From Sclerurus mexicanus (taxonomy: Eukaryota > Chordata > Aves > Passeriformes > Furnariidae): 64,000 nucleotides of DNA. Shown piece by piece: positions 23,101 through 34,826 of the stretch. The notes below the pieces were generated by a model. The model was given only the letters and a program-made list of their open reading frames with translations. It had not been told where the DNA came from and ran no database searches. The position numbers and the translations under genes were made by a program. The DNA is taken from NCBI GenBank assembly GCA_013396755.1, contig VWZF01000306.1, positions 206,635-270,634 of the forward strand. Direction: 5' to 3'. Within the stretch, counting starts at the first letter, position 1. Every line of letters begins with the position of its first letter.

Positions 23101-26100
23101 GGTGGCACCAGCACAGGCCTGGAGGGTGACAGAGCTGGAAACAAAAGGAGAGCTGTGGCTCCTCATTTCTGCCCTACTTTGAGTGTCTCCTGAGAAAACT
23201 CCAGGAGCACAGTGTGATTTTGCCTCCCCACAGTCCCCTAACACAGAAATGAGGCAGGAAAGACCTGAGGAGCAAACCCCAAATGTAATTCTTATCTGAG
23301 CACACTGCACCCGTGCCTGTTCTTTATCCAGTGATCTGCTCACAAAGAGGGGCAGGAGTGCCAGACTTGGTCAGAAATTTGGTTAGAAAAATCGGGCTGT
23401 GTGTTTAAAATACTCCCCTTTATTTCAAAAGCCCTCAGCTGGCTCTTTTAGCCCCCAAAGTGGCAGTGAGCTGGTAACTTCCCTCTTGCAAATACTCCCT
23501 TTACAGCAGAGCAACAAGTCTGTCAGCATCTCTTTTTGCCACAGCTCTCTGTGTATAAAAAGAAGGGAAGGACAATGAAATTTCTTCTTTAGAGCAAATA
23601 TTATTCCAGTTTCATGTGAGAGCAGGAATCCTTTTGGGTTTTACAGACTGAGTGGAACTAAATTCCTTCAGGAAGCTGTTTCATCTTGTCCGCTCTCCAG
23701 ATAAGTTTTCCTTCTGAGACCCATCACTGCACTCAGAATTCAGATCCCTCCTGTCCTCACAGTTTGTATTGACAGCCATTTCCAGAGTAAAGACAATTTA
23801 GGTATTGATTTTAAAGAGGTGATCCCGGTTCTTGCCCTCCTGTGCTGATTTGCTCTGTGGAGTTTTGTGTGCTGTGCAGGGAAGTGTGTTTGTGCAAAGG
23901 GCTCGAGGTGCAAGGATTTCCTCAGTTAGGGAGACTCCTGGCTGTGACAGGAGACATCACTGGACTCTTTTCTCAGGACATTTCAGACTCTGTGGTTTGG
24001 TAAAGCTAAAATTGCAATGTTCTGACCACAGAATGACTGCCCAGGGTCAGAGCAGTTCCCTGCTGCCAGTGATGTCTGATCTTCCTGCAGGCTCTGAGCT
24101 AGCTGAAATGTCTGTTTTAACAAATATAGGCTTTAATGCTCAGGGAAGGGAAACCCCAGGTAAGTACAAACTCCCATTGTACCTCTGTTTGTACCAGCAC
24201 ATTTGTTTTTATTTCACTGTGCCCTTTAGCAAGTTCCTTGCCCGAGGACTTGGATTAGAGCACTGCAGTTCCCTTAAACAGTTTGCAGCTAGAGGCTACG
24301 TAGGAGCAATTAGTTAGTTTTAAATAAATTACTTTGAAAGTTAAATTGTTCCTCATTGCAGCCTGTGTGCTGTTTTTTAAACACGGTGCTGGAGCTGTTT
24401 GAATCAGACAGGCAGCAAGTATTGATTCATTAGATTAGTATTTTAAACTTAGAAATATGTAATTGTAGATACTAATATTTGTTCGTGGAACTTGGGTTGA
24501 AATGAAAAATGAATTGGCTGCAATTCCATTTGTAATTACCACTGAAGCTACAAAATACTCCTTTGCTTTCAATTTGCTCAGCTCTTTAAACTCTTCCTCG
24601 GGGACTGCTTGCTGATTGCAAGTCATCGATATGCTGGGGGAAGTGCCCACGCCTGGAAAACCAAGTTCACTTTGCAGCTGTGCTCAGGCCTGTTGCTCAG
24701 AGAAACCCAAGGCAGGGACTATTCCTTGGATTTTTTTGGATGTGCACAGTCAGGGACTGTCAGATTGCTGCAGGAACAGGGATCTCCAGCACAAAGATTT
24801 CAGACGTGACGTGCCAGCCTCTCTTCTCCTCATACCCACATGCTCGAGGTTCAGATTTGCAGTTGTTTCTCTGGCTTGCCTGTAAAGCAGTGCCTTTTTC
24901 CTTTGCAGCCTGGAGAACGTTCAGTATCCCTACCAGCTCTACATTGCTCCTTCCACCAGCAGCACAGAGAGGCCCAGCCCCAACGGTCCCGACAGACCCT
25001 TTCAGTGTCCCACCTGCGGGGTGCGCTTCACTCGCATTCAGAACCTAAAACAACACATGCTCATCCACTCAGGTAAGAAACACCCGGCAGGTCCTCACTG
25101 GGGGCCTTGCTGTGCAGCAAATGGAATGCTATGGGTGTTTTGTCTGCTGGAATGCTTGTTTGGATCCGTGGGCTCCGACTGATGGCTCTGCTCAGGCATC
25201 ATTTGTGTGCATCTGAGTGCCTGGGACTCATCAGGATAAGGCATTTTCCTGAGGAAGATTTGAGGTGAAACAAAGCGTGCTTGACTTTTTTATTACACTA
25301 AAGGAGTCGTGTAGGTTGAAATTCTTCCTCTGACGTGTTGTAATTGCTGTGTTTTAGAGGAGACTTGCAATCATAAAACAAATATTATCTATGTCCTTGC
25401 ACTGAAGACAGTTGTGTGCCTTTGGATCTCAGTTTTTGGGGGGGATTGCAGGATGACTGAATGGGTTTGCTAATCAGTTCAGCTCCTGCAGATAGTACAG
25501 GCAGCCAAAGGTTTGTGTGCATGCCTCCTCTGAGCCTTGATTCCCAAACTGAGGCATTCATTTTGATCTCTAACCAAGCTTGAACTCCCCATGTCTTTGC
25601 TCTTGGTGTTCTCAAGACTCGTCAGCATTATCTGGCAATAGCATTGACATTTCAATGAATAAAGGGAATACTGAAGGGATTTTCCTCTTGGGCACTAAAC
25701 CTCGTGGTTCAGCATCTCCTGCTTTGAGCCTGACTCTTACCTGCACACAGAGGTTGTACCATTTTGGGGCAGAGCAACAACTGTCAAGGTATAATTTTTA
25801 CCTCCATCAGCAATTATTTGTCGAATCCCTGCAAGCAAAATGACCATCTATGCATTTAATATTAAAAATGCAAACTCTGTGGGCATATCAGGTGTGAAAT
25901 TACCCCAAGCCTCTTGTTGAAAGTCTGCCAGCAAAGCATCTCTGGCCAACCTGTCAACTGGGAACGCCTGGGCAAAGTTGGGAGAGACTTGAATAGCTGC
26001 TTTGGAGTAATTAACATGCAAAAGAAACTCTCAGAGCCTGTAAATGTTGAAAGTGTTTTCTCATGAGCAAAACGGCCGCAGAGCTTTCCCTCAAACTCCC

Positions 26101-29100
26101 AGAGGAAAGAGTTGCCCTTGGCCAGTAGGAGAGGATGAAAAGTTTGAGCTCCACCAACCCATATTCTGGTGTATTAACTTGTTTTCACATGCTTAACAGG
26201 GCGTTTCAGTGTAACCTTAACTACAGCTTTCTCTGTCTAAAAGTCCCAATTAAAAGTTCAGCTCCTGCTTTGAACATAGGGAAAGCAGGGTGAAAGACCT
26301 GAGGAATTAACAGCCTGGGCTCATGCACATTGAGCCTTTTGAAAAAACCTTTTTTATTCCTTGACAGCCCTATTATGAACAGAGCTCCATATTGCAGTTT
26401 CTGGGATTTCCCCACGTTCTGGAGTTCAGACTTTTTATTAAATCTGAAGTTTTCGGTGGTTCAAACCATTATGTTGTAATAGTTCTGTTTGGGTGTGATT
26501 ACACGCTCAGCCAACTGCAACACGTAGCAGGGCTCGTATGTTTTTGGGTAAGAAATGAAAAATGAACTAGGAACTGAATTTCCAAATTAATACGAGAAAA
26601 CAGATGAGAGGCATGGAGCTAAACTGTCTTAGAGAGCTGTCTGTCACGCAGAGTTGCTGAAAGTGCTTCTATAGCAAGGTTCCCACGCGATATAAAGGCT
26701 GCTGCTTCCCCCTTTTCTCACCATTCCTGGGGCATTACAGGGGCATCCGTGTGCACACAGTGTCCCTGCCAGAGCACTCCTCTGAGGCCAGGGGCAGCCC
26801 CAGGAAAACACTGCAATTAAGGGCAGGCTGATAATTGCATTGTTGGGAACCAGTCTGGCACAAGGATCTGCCGAGATCAAAGGAGTTCAAAGGCGCCGTG
26901 AGATGAGGGCGGCATCAGATCCCTGTTGGCTGTGCCTCAGGATCTTAACTGGGGGCTAATCCTTGGGCTCAGTTTAAACTCAGGGGCATGGAGGCTGTGG
27001 GCAGGGCACAGTTAGGAGCTGGAGAAACCTGCACAGGGTTATCCACCCAAGGATGGTCGGAATTCCCAGCTGGAGTCAGTTGTCTAAACAGAGATCAGCG
27101 TTGCTCTGGGCTCAGCTCCTTAATTCCTCTTTTCCTACCTTGTCCCTACTGCAGCTCCATCCTAATTGCTCCTGCCTATAACCACAGAGTCTCTTCCCAA
27201 ACCAGGGCTCCTGAAGGTAGAACTCCTGAAGGTTCTGCCCGTGCCCCGTGGCTCAGATCCTTCCCAAACCAGACCAGACCTTCTGCAGAACTCGTGAAGG
27301 CTCTGCCCGTGCCCCGTGGCTGCAGGAGGTGACCTGTGTGTGCTCTCTCCCCACAGGCATTAAACCCTTTCAGTGTGACCGCTGTGGGAAAAAGTTCACC
27401 CGCGCTTACTCGCTCAAGATGCACCGCCTGAAGCACGAAGGTAAACGCTGTTTCCGCTGCCAGATATGTAGTGCCACTTTCACTTCCTTCGGGGAATATA
27501 AACACCACATGCGGGTTTCCCGGCACATTATCCGCAAGCCTCGGATTTACGAGTGCAAAACATGCGGCGCCATGTTCACCAACTCTGGAAATTTAATCGT
27601 TCACCTGAGGAGCTTGAACCATGAAGCGTCAGAGCTAGCAAACTACTTCCAGAGCAGGTGAGGTGCACAGCAAAAACCTAACAGGGAAACTTGCTTTTTT
27701 TTTTTGTTTTTTGCCTTTTTTCCTCCTTTTTTTTGTTTTTTTTTTTTTTTTTTTCTTTTTTTTCTTTTTTTTCCCACCTTAAATCATCGTTTCCTGCTTT
27801 CAGGGCAGCCTGCTGTGCCTCTCCTCGGGCTGCCAGCTAATTGCAGTCAGATTGATTGGTGCGCCGCTCTCGGTTGTGTCTGATCTGTCTTAGAGCGTGT
27901 GAGTTCTGTAGGAGGGCACTGAAGAATGCAGAGGTTGCTTCTGGGCTACTGAATTTCTCTTGCCAGTAGTATCTCTGGGCAGGCTAATGGTGTGAAGCCA
28001 CAGTGGTCCATACTGCAGCACCCGTGGCGTTCTGTAAATCAGTTTCTACTGAAACTCTTGTATGTAGCCTCTTCATCTACATAGGGCACAGATATTACTT
28101 CATTTTAAGCACTTGCTTGATAATGTGGAAAGATTGCATGACCCCATACCCTCTTTAACTTTCTAGGTAACATTCCCAAATGATAAGACCAGCAGAGTTG
28201 GAAATAGTAAGGGCCACTTGGCCACTTTTTATCAGGGCACAAAAGGCTTGGCATATCTCACAAATGCACTTTGCTGAAGACTGAAAAGGGTTCTGAGGCA
28301 ACAGACCAGCACTGTGTTCTCTCACTGATGTAAATATATTAGTGGGATTTGAGATAGAAAATACAAAAGTTGGGTGAGGGAAATTGAAGACAGAAATGTC
28401 TTAAACCTATAGAGTTCACTCTCTAGAGAGAGTGCAGCTTGGTATGTGTAAGTCATCTGCCTTCAGCAGCGCAAAACAAGTGTGTTCTAAGTGTTACACC
28501 ATCACAGTCCCACCCCTCCTGATTTCCAGACGTTATGCCTTTTCCCCTACAAAACATTCCAGCATTTTGTTCTATTTGATTACTAACTCAGAGGTGACGT
28601 GGGATGAAAACACTGCAAAACAAACCAGGAAGGCCAGTGAGTGTCTCTTCCAGCAGAATATTGTTTAAAAGTGCTTCATATCTGTGGGTTTACGCAGTTC
28701 TTGTTCTTGGCTCTTGGGCCAGAACTGGAGCGAAAACTCTGGTTGTGGGAGCGCTGCACTGTTGAAACAAGTCAGATTAAAGGGTGTGATTTGAGCTGCC
28801 CGTAGCCCTCCCTCCAGTTTGAAGTGACAAACACCAGTGTAGCACGGGTGATTGTGAGTTTGGGTCGAAGCAGTGGGTGCTGCTGTCACTTAAGGACTGC
28901 TTTGAACTGGATTATTGCCAGGAGGAACCAAAGCACGCAAACCATATATGTAATATAAATACTTGTCTCAAGCACAAACTTCGTGTCTGGTGCTGAAAAC
29001 ATGCTCAGAAATTTTATTTTCCTGATGTCTTCATGCCCTGAAAATGCTCCTGGAGAATTTGGTAGGTCTTCTTTGGATCCACTCAGCCATGAGCTGAGTC

Positions 29101-29992
29101 CATGTAAAAGGACATTACAGAAGTGTTGTCCAAGGAGTGAAAGGGGAAGGAATTGCAGTTGCATTCTTTTTCCAGCAGTGTGATCTGTGTGACCTCACAG
29201 CCTCCCACTGCAGCTCTGCCCTCAGCAGTGCCCGTGGTGCCTCCCCTCGTGTCTCTGGCCGCTCCAGAGGGGATGCTGCTGCTGCTTTGGGGTGGATTGA
29301 CCTCTGAGGTGGGAAGGGCCCCCAGTTTGCCACTGCAGAACTCAGTTTGGCTTCTGTTTTTAAAGGCTGAGTGCTCCCTTTTTTCAATGAGGTTTTCAGT
29401 GCCATACAGTGTCCCAGACTTTAACTCTTGTTCTCATCAAGGTGATACAACCTAAATGATAACAAGTTGCTGCGTGGGAAATGCAGGTGCCAAATAGATG
29501 CCATTGGATAAATGCTCTGCGTGCAGAAATGAGAAGCAGGTTGTGGTGCCCGGGGCAGCGTGTCACTGCCACGGTCCTGCAGCAGCGTGAAATGAGGCTC
29601 GGTGTTCTCAGTGTGCAGCTTGTGTGATGTAACTGATGCAAAGAAAGTGACACCGCTGATGTTTGTGTGAGAAATGACATTTCTCTTCTGTGCTTTGCCC
29701 CTCTTCTAGTGACTTCCTAGTACCGGACTACTTAAACCAGGAGCAAGAGGAGACCCTCGGGCAGTATGAGCTAGGGGAGCATGGCTTTGAAAGCAACTCT
29801 TCTGTCCAAATGCCTGTCATTTCACAGGTGTCCTCCACTCAGAATTGTGAAAGCACTTTCCCCTTGGGGTCTCTGGGTGGGTTGGCAGAGAAGGAAGAAG
29901 ATGTGCCAGAGCAGCCAAAGACTATCGCCACTGCTGAGGCAGCCACGGGTGACCCTCCCAAACCGGAGCTGTCCTCCATCACTATCGAATAA
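16138..29992 (+). CDS. ZBTB44: ZBTB44, BTB/POZ and zinc-finger protein (complete, five coding exons)
   Basis: Joining 16138-17155, 20584-20668, 24909-25072, 27357-27657 and 29710-29992 gives 1851 nt, 616 codons plus TAA, in phase across every GT/AG junction. In order: a BTB/POZ domain (about residues 20-130, with HFCDITIRVQ and FRAHKVVLAACSDFF), a long Ser-rich linker with a basic RRKRK at 181-185 (possible nuclear signal) and a VKVE sumoylation-type motif at K290, an acidic DDDD at 364-367, then four C2H2 fingers at about 401-421, 429-449, 457-479 and 489-511, and an acidic tail. The last two fingers have five residues between their histidines. The family are nuclear transcription regulators that dimerise through BTB; ZBTB44 itself is little characterised. 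The match to human ZBTB44 in the BTB domain and fingers is near-identical from memory. The human reference form of about 570 residues has a different, shorter C terminus. ST14 converges from the right, as in human. Confidence 0.95.
17156..20583 (+). other. ZBTB44: ZBTB44 intron between coding exons 1 and 2
   Basis: GT at 17156 to AG at 20582-20583. It is AT-rich with no coding exon or interspersed repeat that I recognise. 19380-19620 is an AT-rich block with several TAAT-type and CAAT-type motifs that could be a conserved non-coding element. Confidence 0.9.
20584..20668 (+). CDS. ZBTB44: ZBTB44 coding exon 2 (residues 340-368)
   Basis: An 85-nt exon between CTCTCCCAG and GATCG|GTGAGT. It completes the split Gly codon and encodes SIDEGVTEGLPTLQS followed by a Gly/Ala/Asn-rich stretch and the acidic DDDD run. 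The first part matches the human protein closely; the second part (AGGTNAHA) is more variable. It ends two bases into an Arg codon. Confidence 0.93.
20669..24908 (+). other. ZBTB44: ZBTB44 intron between coding exons 2 and 3
   Basis: GTGAGT donor at 20669 and CTTTGCAG acceptor ending at 24908. About 4.2 kb of mostly AT-rich sequence. I recognise no exon, RNA gene or interspersed repeat in it. Confidence 0.9.
24909..25072 (+). CDS. ZBTB44: ZBTB44 coding exon 3: first C2H2 finger (residues 368-423)
   Basis: A 164-nt exon starting after CCTTTGCAG and ending TCCACTCAG|GTAAGAAA, a near-consensus donor. It encodes LENVQYPYQLYIAPS, a Ser/Thr/Pro spacer, and the first finger CPTC-X12-H-X3-H (C401, C404, H417, H421). 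One base of a Gly codon is carried into the next exon, so the finger linker S-G-I-K-P-F is split by the intron. Confidence 0.95.
25073..27356 (+). other. ZBTB44: ZBTB44 intron between coding exons 3 and 4
   Basis: GTAAGA donor at 25073, acceptor CCCCACAG ending 27356. About 2.3 kb. The only internal structure I can define is a 67-68-bp tandem duplication at 27193-27323, just before the acceptor. The rest is unique-looking sequence. Confidence 0.9.
27193..27323. repeat. 67-68-bp tandem duplication next to a splice acceptor
   Basis: CTTCCCAAACCAG at 27193 recurs at 27260. AACTCCTGAAGGTTCTGCCC at 27221 recurs at 27289 with two substitutions, and both are followed by GTGCCCCGTGGCT. The two copies are adjacent and end about 33 bp before the acceptor of the zinc-finger 2-4 exon. 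Confidence 0.85.
27357..27657 (+). CDS. ZBTB44: ZBTB44 coding exon 4: zinc fingers 2-4 (residues 423-523)
   Basis: A 301-nt exon from CCCACAG|GCATTAAA to CAGAGCAG|GTGAGG. It encodes three C2H2 fingers: C429/C432/H445/H449, C457/C460/H473/H479 and C489/C492/H505/H511. The last two have five residues between the histidines instead of three, typical of ZBTB44-like proteins. The intervening segments EGKRCFRC and RKPRIYEC are non-canonical linkers. The exon ends ANYFQS plus two bases of the next Ser codon. All zinc ligands are intact. Confidence 0.96.
27658..29709 (+). other. ZBTB44: ZBTB44 intron between coding exons 4 and 5
   Basis: GTGAGG donor at 27658, acceptor CTCTTCTAG ending 29709. A T-rich tract begins about 35 bp after the donor (27694-27773). 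The remaining ~1.9 kb shows nothing that I recognise. Confidence 0.9.
27694..27773. repeat. Poly-T low-complexity tract
   Basis: About 80 bases are almost entirely T on the + strand, interrupted by single G or C bases (runs of up to about 19 T). It lies just downstream of the donor of the zinc-finger exon. It could be an old A-rich retrotransposon tail in reverse orientation or a simple expansion; no flanking element is recognisable. Sequencing and assembly are error-prone across such a run. Confidence 0.9.
29710..29992 (+). CDS. ZBTB44: ZBTB44 last coding exon: acidic C-terminal tail (residues 523-616)
   Basis: Begins after CTCTTCTAG and reads DFLVPDYLNQEQEETL, then GEHGFESNSSVQMPVISQ, then an acidic, Glu/Pro-rich tail ending SSITIE and TAA at 29990-29992. 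Residues up to ISQ match the human protein. At that point (29825-29829) the sequence is CAG|GTGTCC, a plausible internal splice donor. The human short isoform, as I recall it, leaves this exon exactly there for another C terminus. I found no convincing downstream exon for that ending inside the window. Confidence 0.9.
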
Positions 29993-31162
29993 TTCATGGC
30001 TTGGTTTCATTTTTGTTCTTTGGAAAGTGCCTGTGTTTGGTCCTGTACATTTTAATTTAATTTTTTTAAACAAAAAAAGAGAAAAAAAGTGGGGAGGTTT
30101 TCCCCTTTTTACTTTGTAAGCTACGCTTTAAACAGGAAGCTGCGACAGATGTTACGTTATTTTTCATGACTGAATGATCACTTCTGTGAAAATATTTAAG
30201 ACTGATTGCACAAAAAAAGATCTTGTCAGAACATCATGGAAGCTGTGATACACTTCTAAAGAAGAACAACTGATTCAGATCACTTCAACTATTCCTTCTT
30301 CCACAGTTAGAGCAGCTCATTAAGTTTCTCTTGGTTCTGCAGGCCCTCTGGTTAAGGGCAAGAAATCAGAGGAAACCTTTTTCAGATGACAAACAAAAGG
30401 ATGCATTGGAAATCATGACTGAACAGTTTTGAGTGGATGCTTTAATCTTGTGCTTAAAAAAGTGACACTTCCTATCTGTGCCTGCTGGCTTTCAAAGCTC
30501 TTACTGTGCCCCTGTGCTTGGCAGTGGTGAGCAGTTTTGAAACTTCCCAGTCACACGCTTCTTCAAAACACGTTGTCCCTTCCCATCTCAGATGAATCAG
30601 TTCTCCCAAACCAAGTGAACTGTGCCAGGTGTCCCCACTTCTTCTATTCCAGTCCTTTTAGAAACTGCTTGGTCAAACAGCCTGTCCAGATGTGCCCAGC
30701 CGAGGTCAGGTGTGGGAAAGGATGGTGCATCAGGAATTGGGGGTGATGGAAAAGGGTCTATCTGTGCAAGCCTGACAAACATCTCCTGACTGGATCTGTA
30801 GATGGGGCACGACGCAGGAAAATGAAGGTTCTGATCACTTCCCTTCCCACATACACTGTATTTTTACTAATCTGAAAGCTAGCTAGAGGGAGTTTACAGA
30901 TGGCAAAAAATAAGCTCTTTTGTGCATTATTGCACTTTTTTTGTTGCTACATGTGCATGTATAGTTTCAGAGACTTTTATCAGCCTGTTTTGGACAAAAC
31001 AAGGAATTTATTCTCTTTAAGGCCAACTTTCTAACCAATGGGGTTGTTTACAAAAAGCCTATATAGCAATGATGAATTGTTCCTGTTTCCAAACACTTTA
31101 AATCCTTGCCAACTCGGTTTACTTAAGGCCGTTACTCCAGCTACACACGCAGCCCAAGCAAA

Positions 31163-31171
31163 GCAATAAAC
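31163..31171 (+). terminator. ZBTB44: Candidate proximal poly(A) signal AATAAA for ZBTB44
   Basis: AGCAATAAACTGAAAAG lies about 1.2 kb after the stop codon and contains the canonical hexamer. It would give a short 3' UTR form. Use is unproven. Confidence 0.4.
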
Positions 31172-33039
31172 TGAAAAGATTTGCAATTTCATTTTTCCGT
31201 ATTTAGAAAAAGCAGCAAATTCAGGGTGTGGGATTTTCAGAGCAGTGAGTCTTGTTTCGTCGAGGCTGTTTGGGCTCCAGCACTGCTTTGAAACCTAAAT
31301 TAGGAAGTCCATTAGGAGATGTGTGGTTTTTCTTAGAGCTTCTGAAGTTCCCTCAGTGTTTGGTGCCAAATGCCCATGGCCTACAGATGACGTGCTGAGC
31401 GAGTAGGAATTGCTTGATCTTAGTATTCCAGAGGCATGGAATACTCCCTCAGTTTGGAGTCTTGTTTTGTGGCAATTATTGTTTTCTGTCCGGATTTGTT
31501 TTATGCAAACATGAGGAGGAAATGAAACCAAGAGAGAAGGGTTGCTCCTGAAGAAGCACAAGGCACAAAAGTGGTATTATATTGCAGATCAATTTGTATT
31601 CAGGCAGCTTAGGCAGCCCTGATACTCTCTGGGTCTCAGTTCTTTCTATTAATAGCCAGCTTTTGTAAGAGAAAAAGTTTATTGACCTTTGGAAAGAGCT
31701 TAAAGAGTTTCAGTGACTTTAGCAGTTTTTCTCTGCTGTGTTTTAGGTAAAACCCACATATTTTACTTACACAGAGCAAAAGCCGTTGGGATTGAAGCAC
31801 TTTCCAAGTTGCTGGAGTGAAGTTTGTCCCCCAGATCAAGGGCGTTTTAGAAACATGCTGCAAAGTTCTGTGCTGCAATTCAGCCTCGGGTGTCCACCTT
31901 TGTGGGGCTTCTCTAAAGGGCTTGAAAAAGAAGTGCTTGTGCTGGGCTGCTGCACTGGGAACCAGCCCAATCCTGGTCATGGGCTGAATTTAAAGGCCAT
32001 TTCTCTTCCACTTCTGATTTCTGTGAGTGAGAAGCCAGTGAGACAAGGCAATGCCTTTTGCTGAGCTTTATCCTGAATTACAGGGCTGTGGCACTGAACT
32101 CAAATACAGAATTTGCTTCTTTTTCTCACAAGTGTTATGCAGGTAACTGGGAATCCTGTGGGATTCTGAAAAGTGCTTCACCCACGCCCCCATTTCTCAG
32201 CTGCACAGATGTAACAATCCAAGGTGGTCAGGTACAAGGTGGTGGGTGTAACCTTCTGGTAGAACTGATCATTTTCACCCTTTAAGTATTTTAGTAATGA
32301 GTTCACTGGGCAGGAGAGGAGCAAACACACAATAGACATATCTGGATGTTGGATTTTTAACACTTAAAGTCCTGAGTCAGAAGGCAAAGTGCTTTCTGAA
32401 TACCAAAGAGAAGGGGAGAAGTCACAAAGACTTTGTAGCTCCAAACTGTTCTTCCTTGAAAAGAAATGAGGATCATTAACCCTGTGGTACAAGGCAAGGC
32501 CTGGGGTTCCTTGTTGTTGCACTGGGTGTTCCACATGATCTTCTCAACCCGCTGATCTTCGTTTAGTTCTCACTTCTCAGTCTGGTTCAACTGGAGGGAC
32601 AAGAGATTGTTGGAGGATTTTGGTTGGTTGGTTTAGAGTTGAGTTTACATGTTAATTGTCCTGTTTGTAATCGTTTCCCATTAATATCTCTTTTCTCCAT
32701 AGAAATGAACACAGTTTAAATGGAAATACCATTTTATTTCTTCTCCCTGATTTGTTGGAAGTGTTCAGTTCTTCACGAAAGAGGTGTAAAAACATAGGAC
32801 ATCTTCAAACCATCTCTGTTGCTAATGTGCTTAGATTCCAAATGGAGCGAGAGGGATACCTAACTAAGCTAGAAAAAAACTTGCCTTAAACTTCCCTTGG
32901 GATTAATCCTAAAGCATGAATTCCTTTCAGTCCATTTTGAACTCTGGACTGCGTTTTCTTTTGTCCTTTTGCCTTTCCTCCCCCAGACAAATCCATTATG
33001 AGGTATGCATTGATATTTCTGCTCGCCAGGGGGCCCAGG

Positions 33040-33120
33040 ATGTGGGGATTGGAAGGGACCCTGGAGGTGATGCAGTCGAGCCCTGCTCAGAGCAGAGTCA
33101 GCCAGGAGTGGTGGTTGAGC
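33040..33120 (-). mobile_element. CR1-like 3'-end fragment within the ZBTB44 3' UTR
   Basis: GATTGGAAGGGACCCTGGAG followed by GTGATGCAGTCGAGCCCTGC and TCAGAGCAGAGTCAGC matches the reverse complement of the 3' end of one CR1 subfamily (GGTTGGAAGGGACCTCTGGAGG...CTGCTCAGAGCAGG). It is short, diverged and without coding capacity. Confidence 0.65.
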
Positions 33121-34706
33121 TGGAGTTCAGTTGTCAGGCTCGCAGAGACCATGGGCAAGTCTCTCATACTGAGAGATCTTTAGACTCGGTTCTCGAAAAT
33201 GCTTCTGGGTTCACGTGGATCTTGAGTCTAAAAGGTGTGAATTTAAACTTTTTAAAAGAGTACTAGCTGCCAATGCAGTCAGATATATTTTGTAAGACGA
33301 TGATCCCTATATGTCCCTTGCGGGATAAGATTGTATTGTTTTTAAGTTGTGGGTTAAAGTTTTTATACGAGGGCTTCAGTCGCTTCTTGGTCGCTGGTTC
33401 CGCCTCCAGCCCAGGCTGGGAGCGCTCTGAGACACTGCTGGTCTCTCTCTGAGACAAGCCAGGAAGCATTTGATATGCAAAAGCTTTGTGCACCCTGCAG
33501 GGATGGAGGGAATGCAGGTGGAGGAGCATCCACCACAACTTCCACACCACCAGAGGATGGGGAATAGCTAATTTTCATCCCAATCGGTTATGTTGGAGTC
33601 TTGCTCAAAACCCAGTTTTGGAGGGTTCTCATCTCCACTTCTGGACATGATAAATCCCGTTGCATCTTGATGGCAGAAAAGAGGGTTCAAGACCAGCAGG
33701 TACCTCCATCCCATCAGAGGTGCCTTTGAGTGCAGTGGGTTCCAAGGGTTGAGGAAATGCACCATAAAAAAACCCACAAATGTGAATTTTTTTAATGCAA
33801 CAGCACCTCCTGCTCCGGGTTTTTGTTAACTCGACACGTGCTATCACAGGAACTCGGTGCCCCACGGGTCTGCCCTACAAATCTGGTTGCACTAGTGAAA
33901 GAAAAGCAGAAGCTGGTGCTGCCAGCCTGTGTGGCAGCTGTTCCTACAGTCTTCCTGAGGGTGGCTGCAGTGCCCAGAGAGGGATGGTGGTGCCCCCTTC
34001 GTTCAGCTGATGCATGCTTTGGTATTCTGCCCCCTAACCCTGGCTCCACCTCGGACAGCTTCTTTGCCCTGTTCCTGCAGTGCCTTCACGCCGGGTGCTG
34101 CCCTGTGGTGAAACCCCCGAGAGGGAAAAGAGGACAAAAAAAAATGTGAATTAAATTATTGTTGGGCTTCTTTGTGCATTTTAGTACCAGTGAAACCCCC
34201 TTAACTGTGCCAGTCTGCGGTCACCAGCCGTATATGCAGTCATCTCATCCACAGTACAGCTTCTCTTGTTGATGCTGGTCACAGCTTGATTACTTGGCAT
34301 GTTTATTGACCTACCAGACTTGGGTTTTGGGTTTTGGTTTTGTTTTTTAATGTATACGATGTTTAAATACACTTCACATTTTATATAATACTATCTGGCT
34401 ATTAGTATTTTTCAGGAACCATAGTTCTTGGTGGCTATATATATTTTTGTGACTTTTTTTGTAAACTAAGTGCCGTTTCAACGTTACAATCATTTTTAGA
34501 GTTATTGTAATCAATGTGAATATCATGTTTTTTCAAATCTGTTCTGAGCCTGTAGTGTTTGCTTTGTGATCATATGTGTAATGTATATATTCTGTATAGT
34601 TACATTGTATTGAAATACTAGCTTGTTTGATATAAGAAAAGTATGTATTGGGTACCTTTTTGCTAGCCTGGTTGTTTAATCTTTAAAAAAAAATGTTCCA
34701 AAATAC

Positions 34707-34724
34707 AAAAAAAAAAAAAAAAAA
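34707..34724. repeat. A18 homopolymer
   Basis: Eighteen consecutive A follow CAAAATAC in the distal ZBTB44 3' UTR. Such a run can misprime oligo-dT cDNA synthesis and give false transcript ends. It is not preceded by a good poly(A) hexamer. Confidence 0.9.
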
Positions 34725-34820
34725 GTATCTCCAAACTGGTCCCATTATAGGTCAAAATTAAGGGGGGAGAAAAACTAGTTTTGAGTGTCTTTGGATAGAA
34801 ACATGAAGCTAAGATTTTTC

Positions 34821-34826
34821 ATTAAA
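34821..34826 (+). terminator. ZBTB44: Candidate distal poly(A) signal ATTAAA for ZBTB44
   Basis: TTTTTCATTAAAATATTAATG is followed within 40 bases by T- and GT-rich sequence (TCTTCGCTTTGTGTCATTC). That is the usual arrangement of hexamer and downstream element. AATAAA hexamers at about 35037 and 35097 are alternatives. Confidence 0.4.

Noticed and set aside
28419..28430. 12-bp palindrome CTCTCTAGAGAG
   Set aside because: Short and expected by chance in 64 kb; no surrounding structure.
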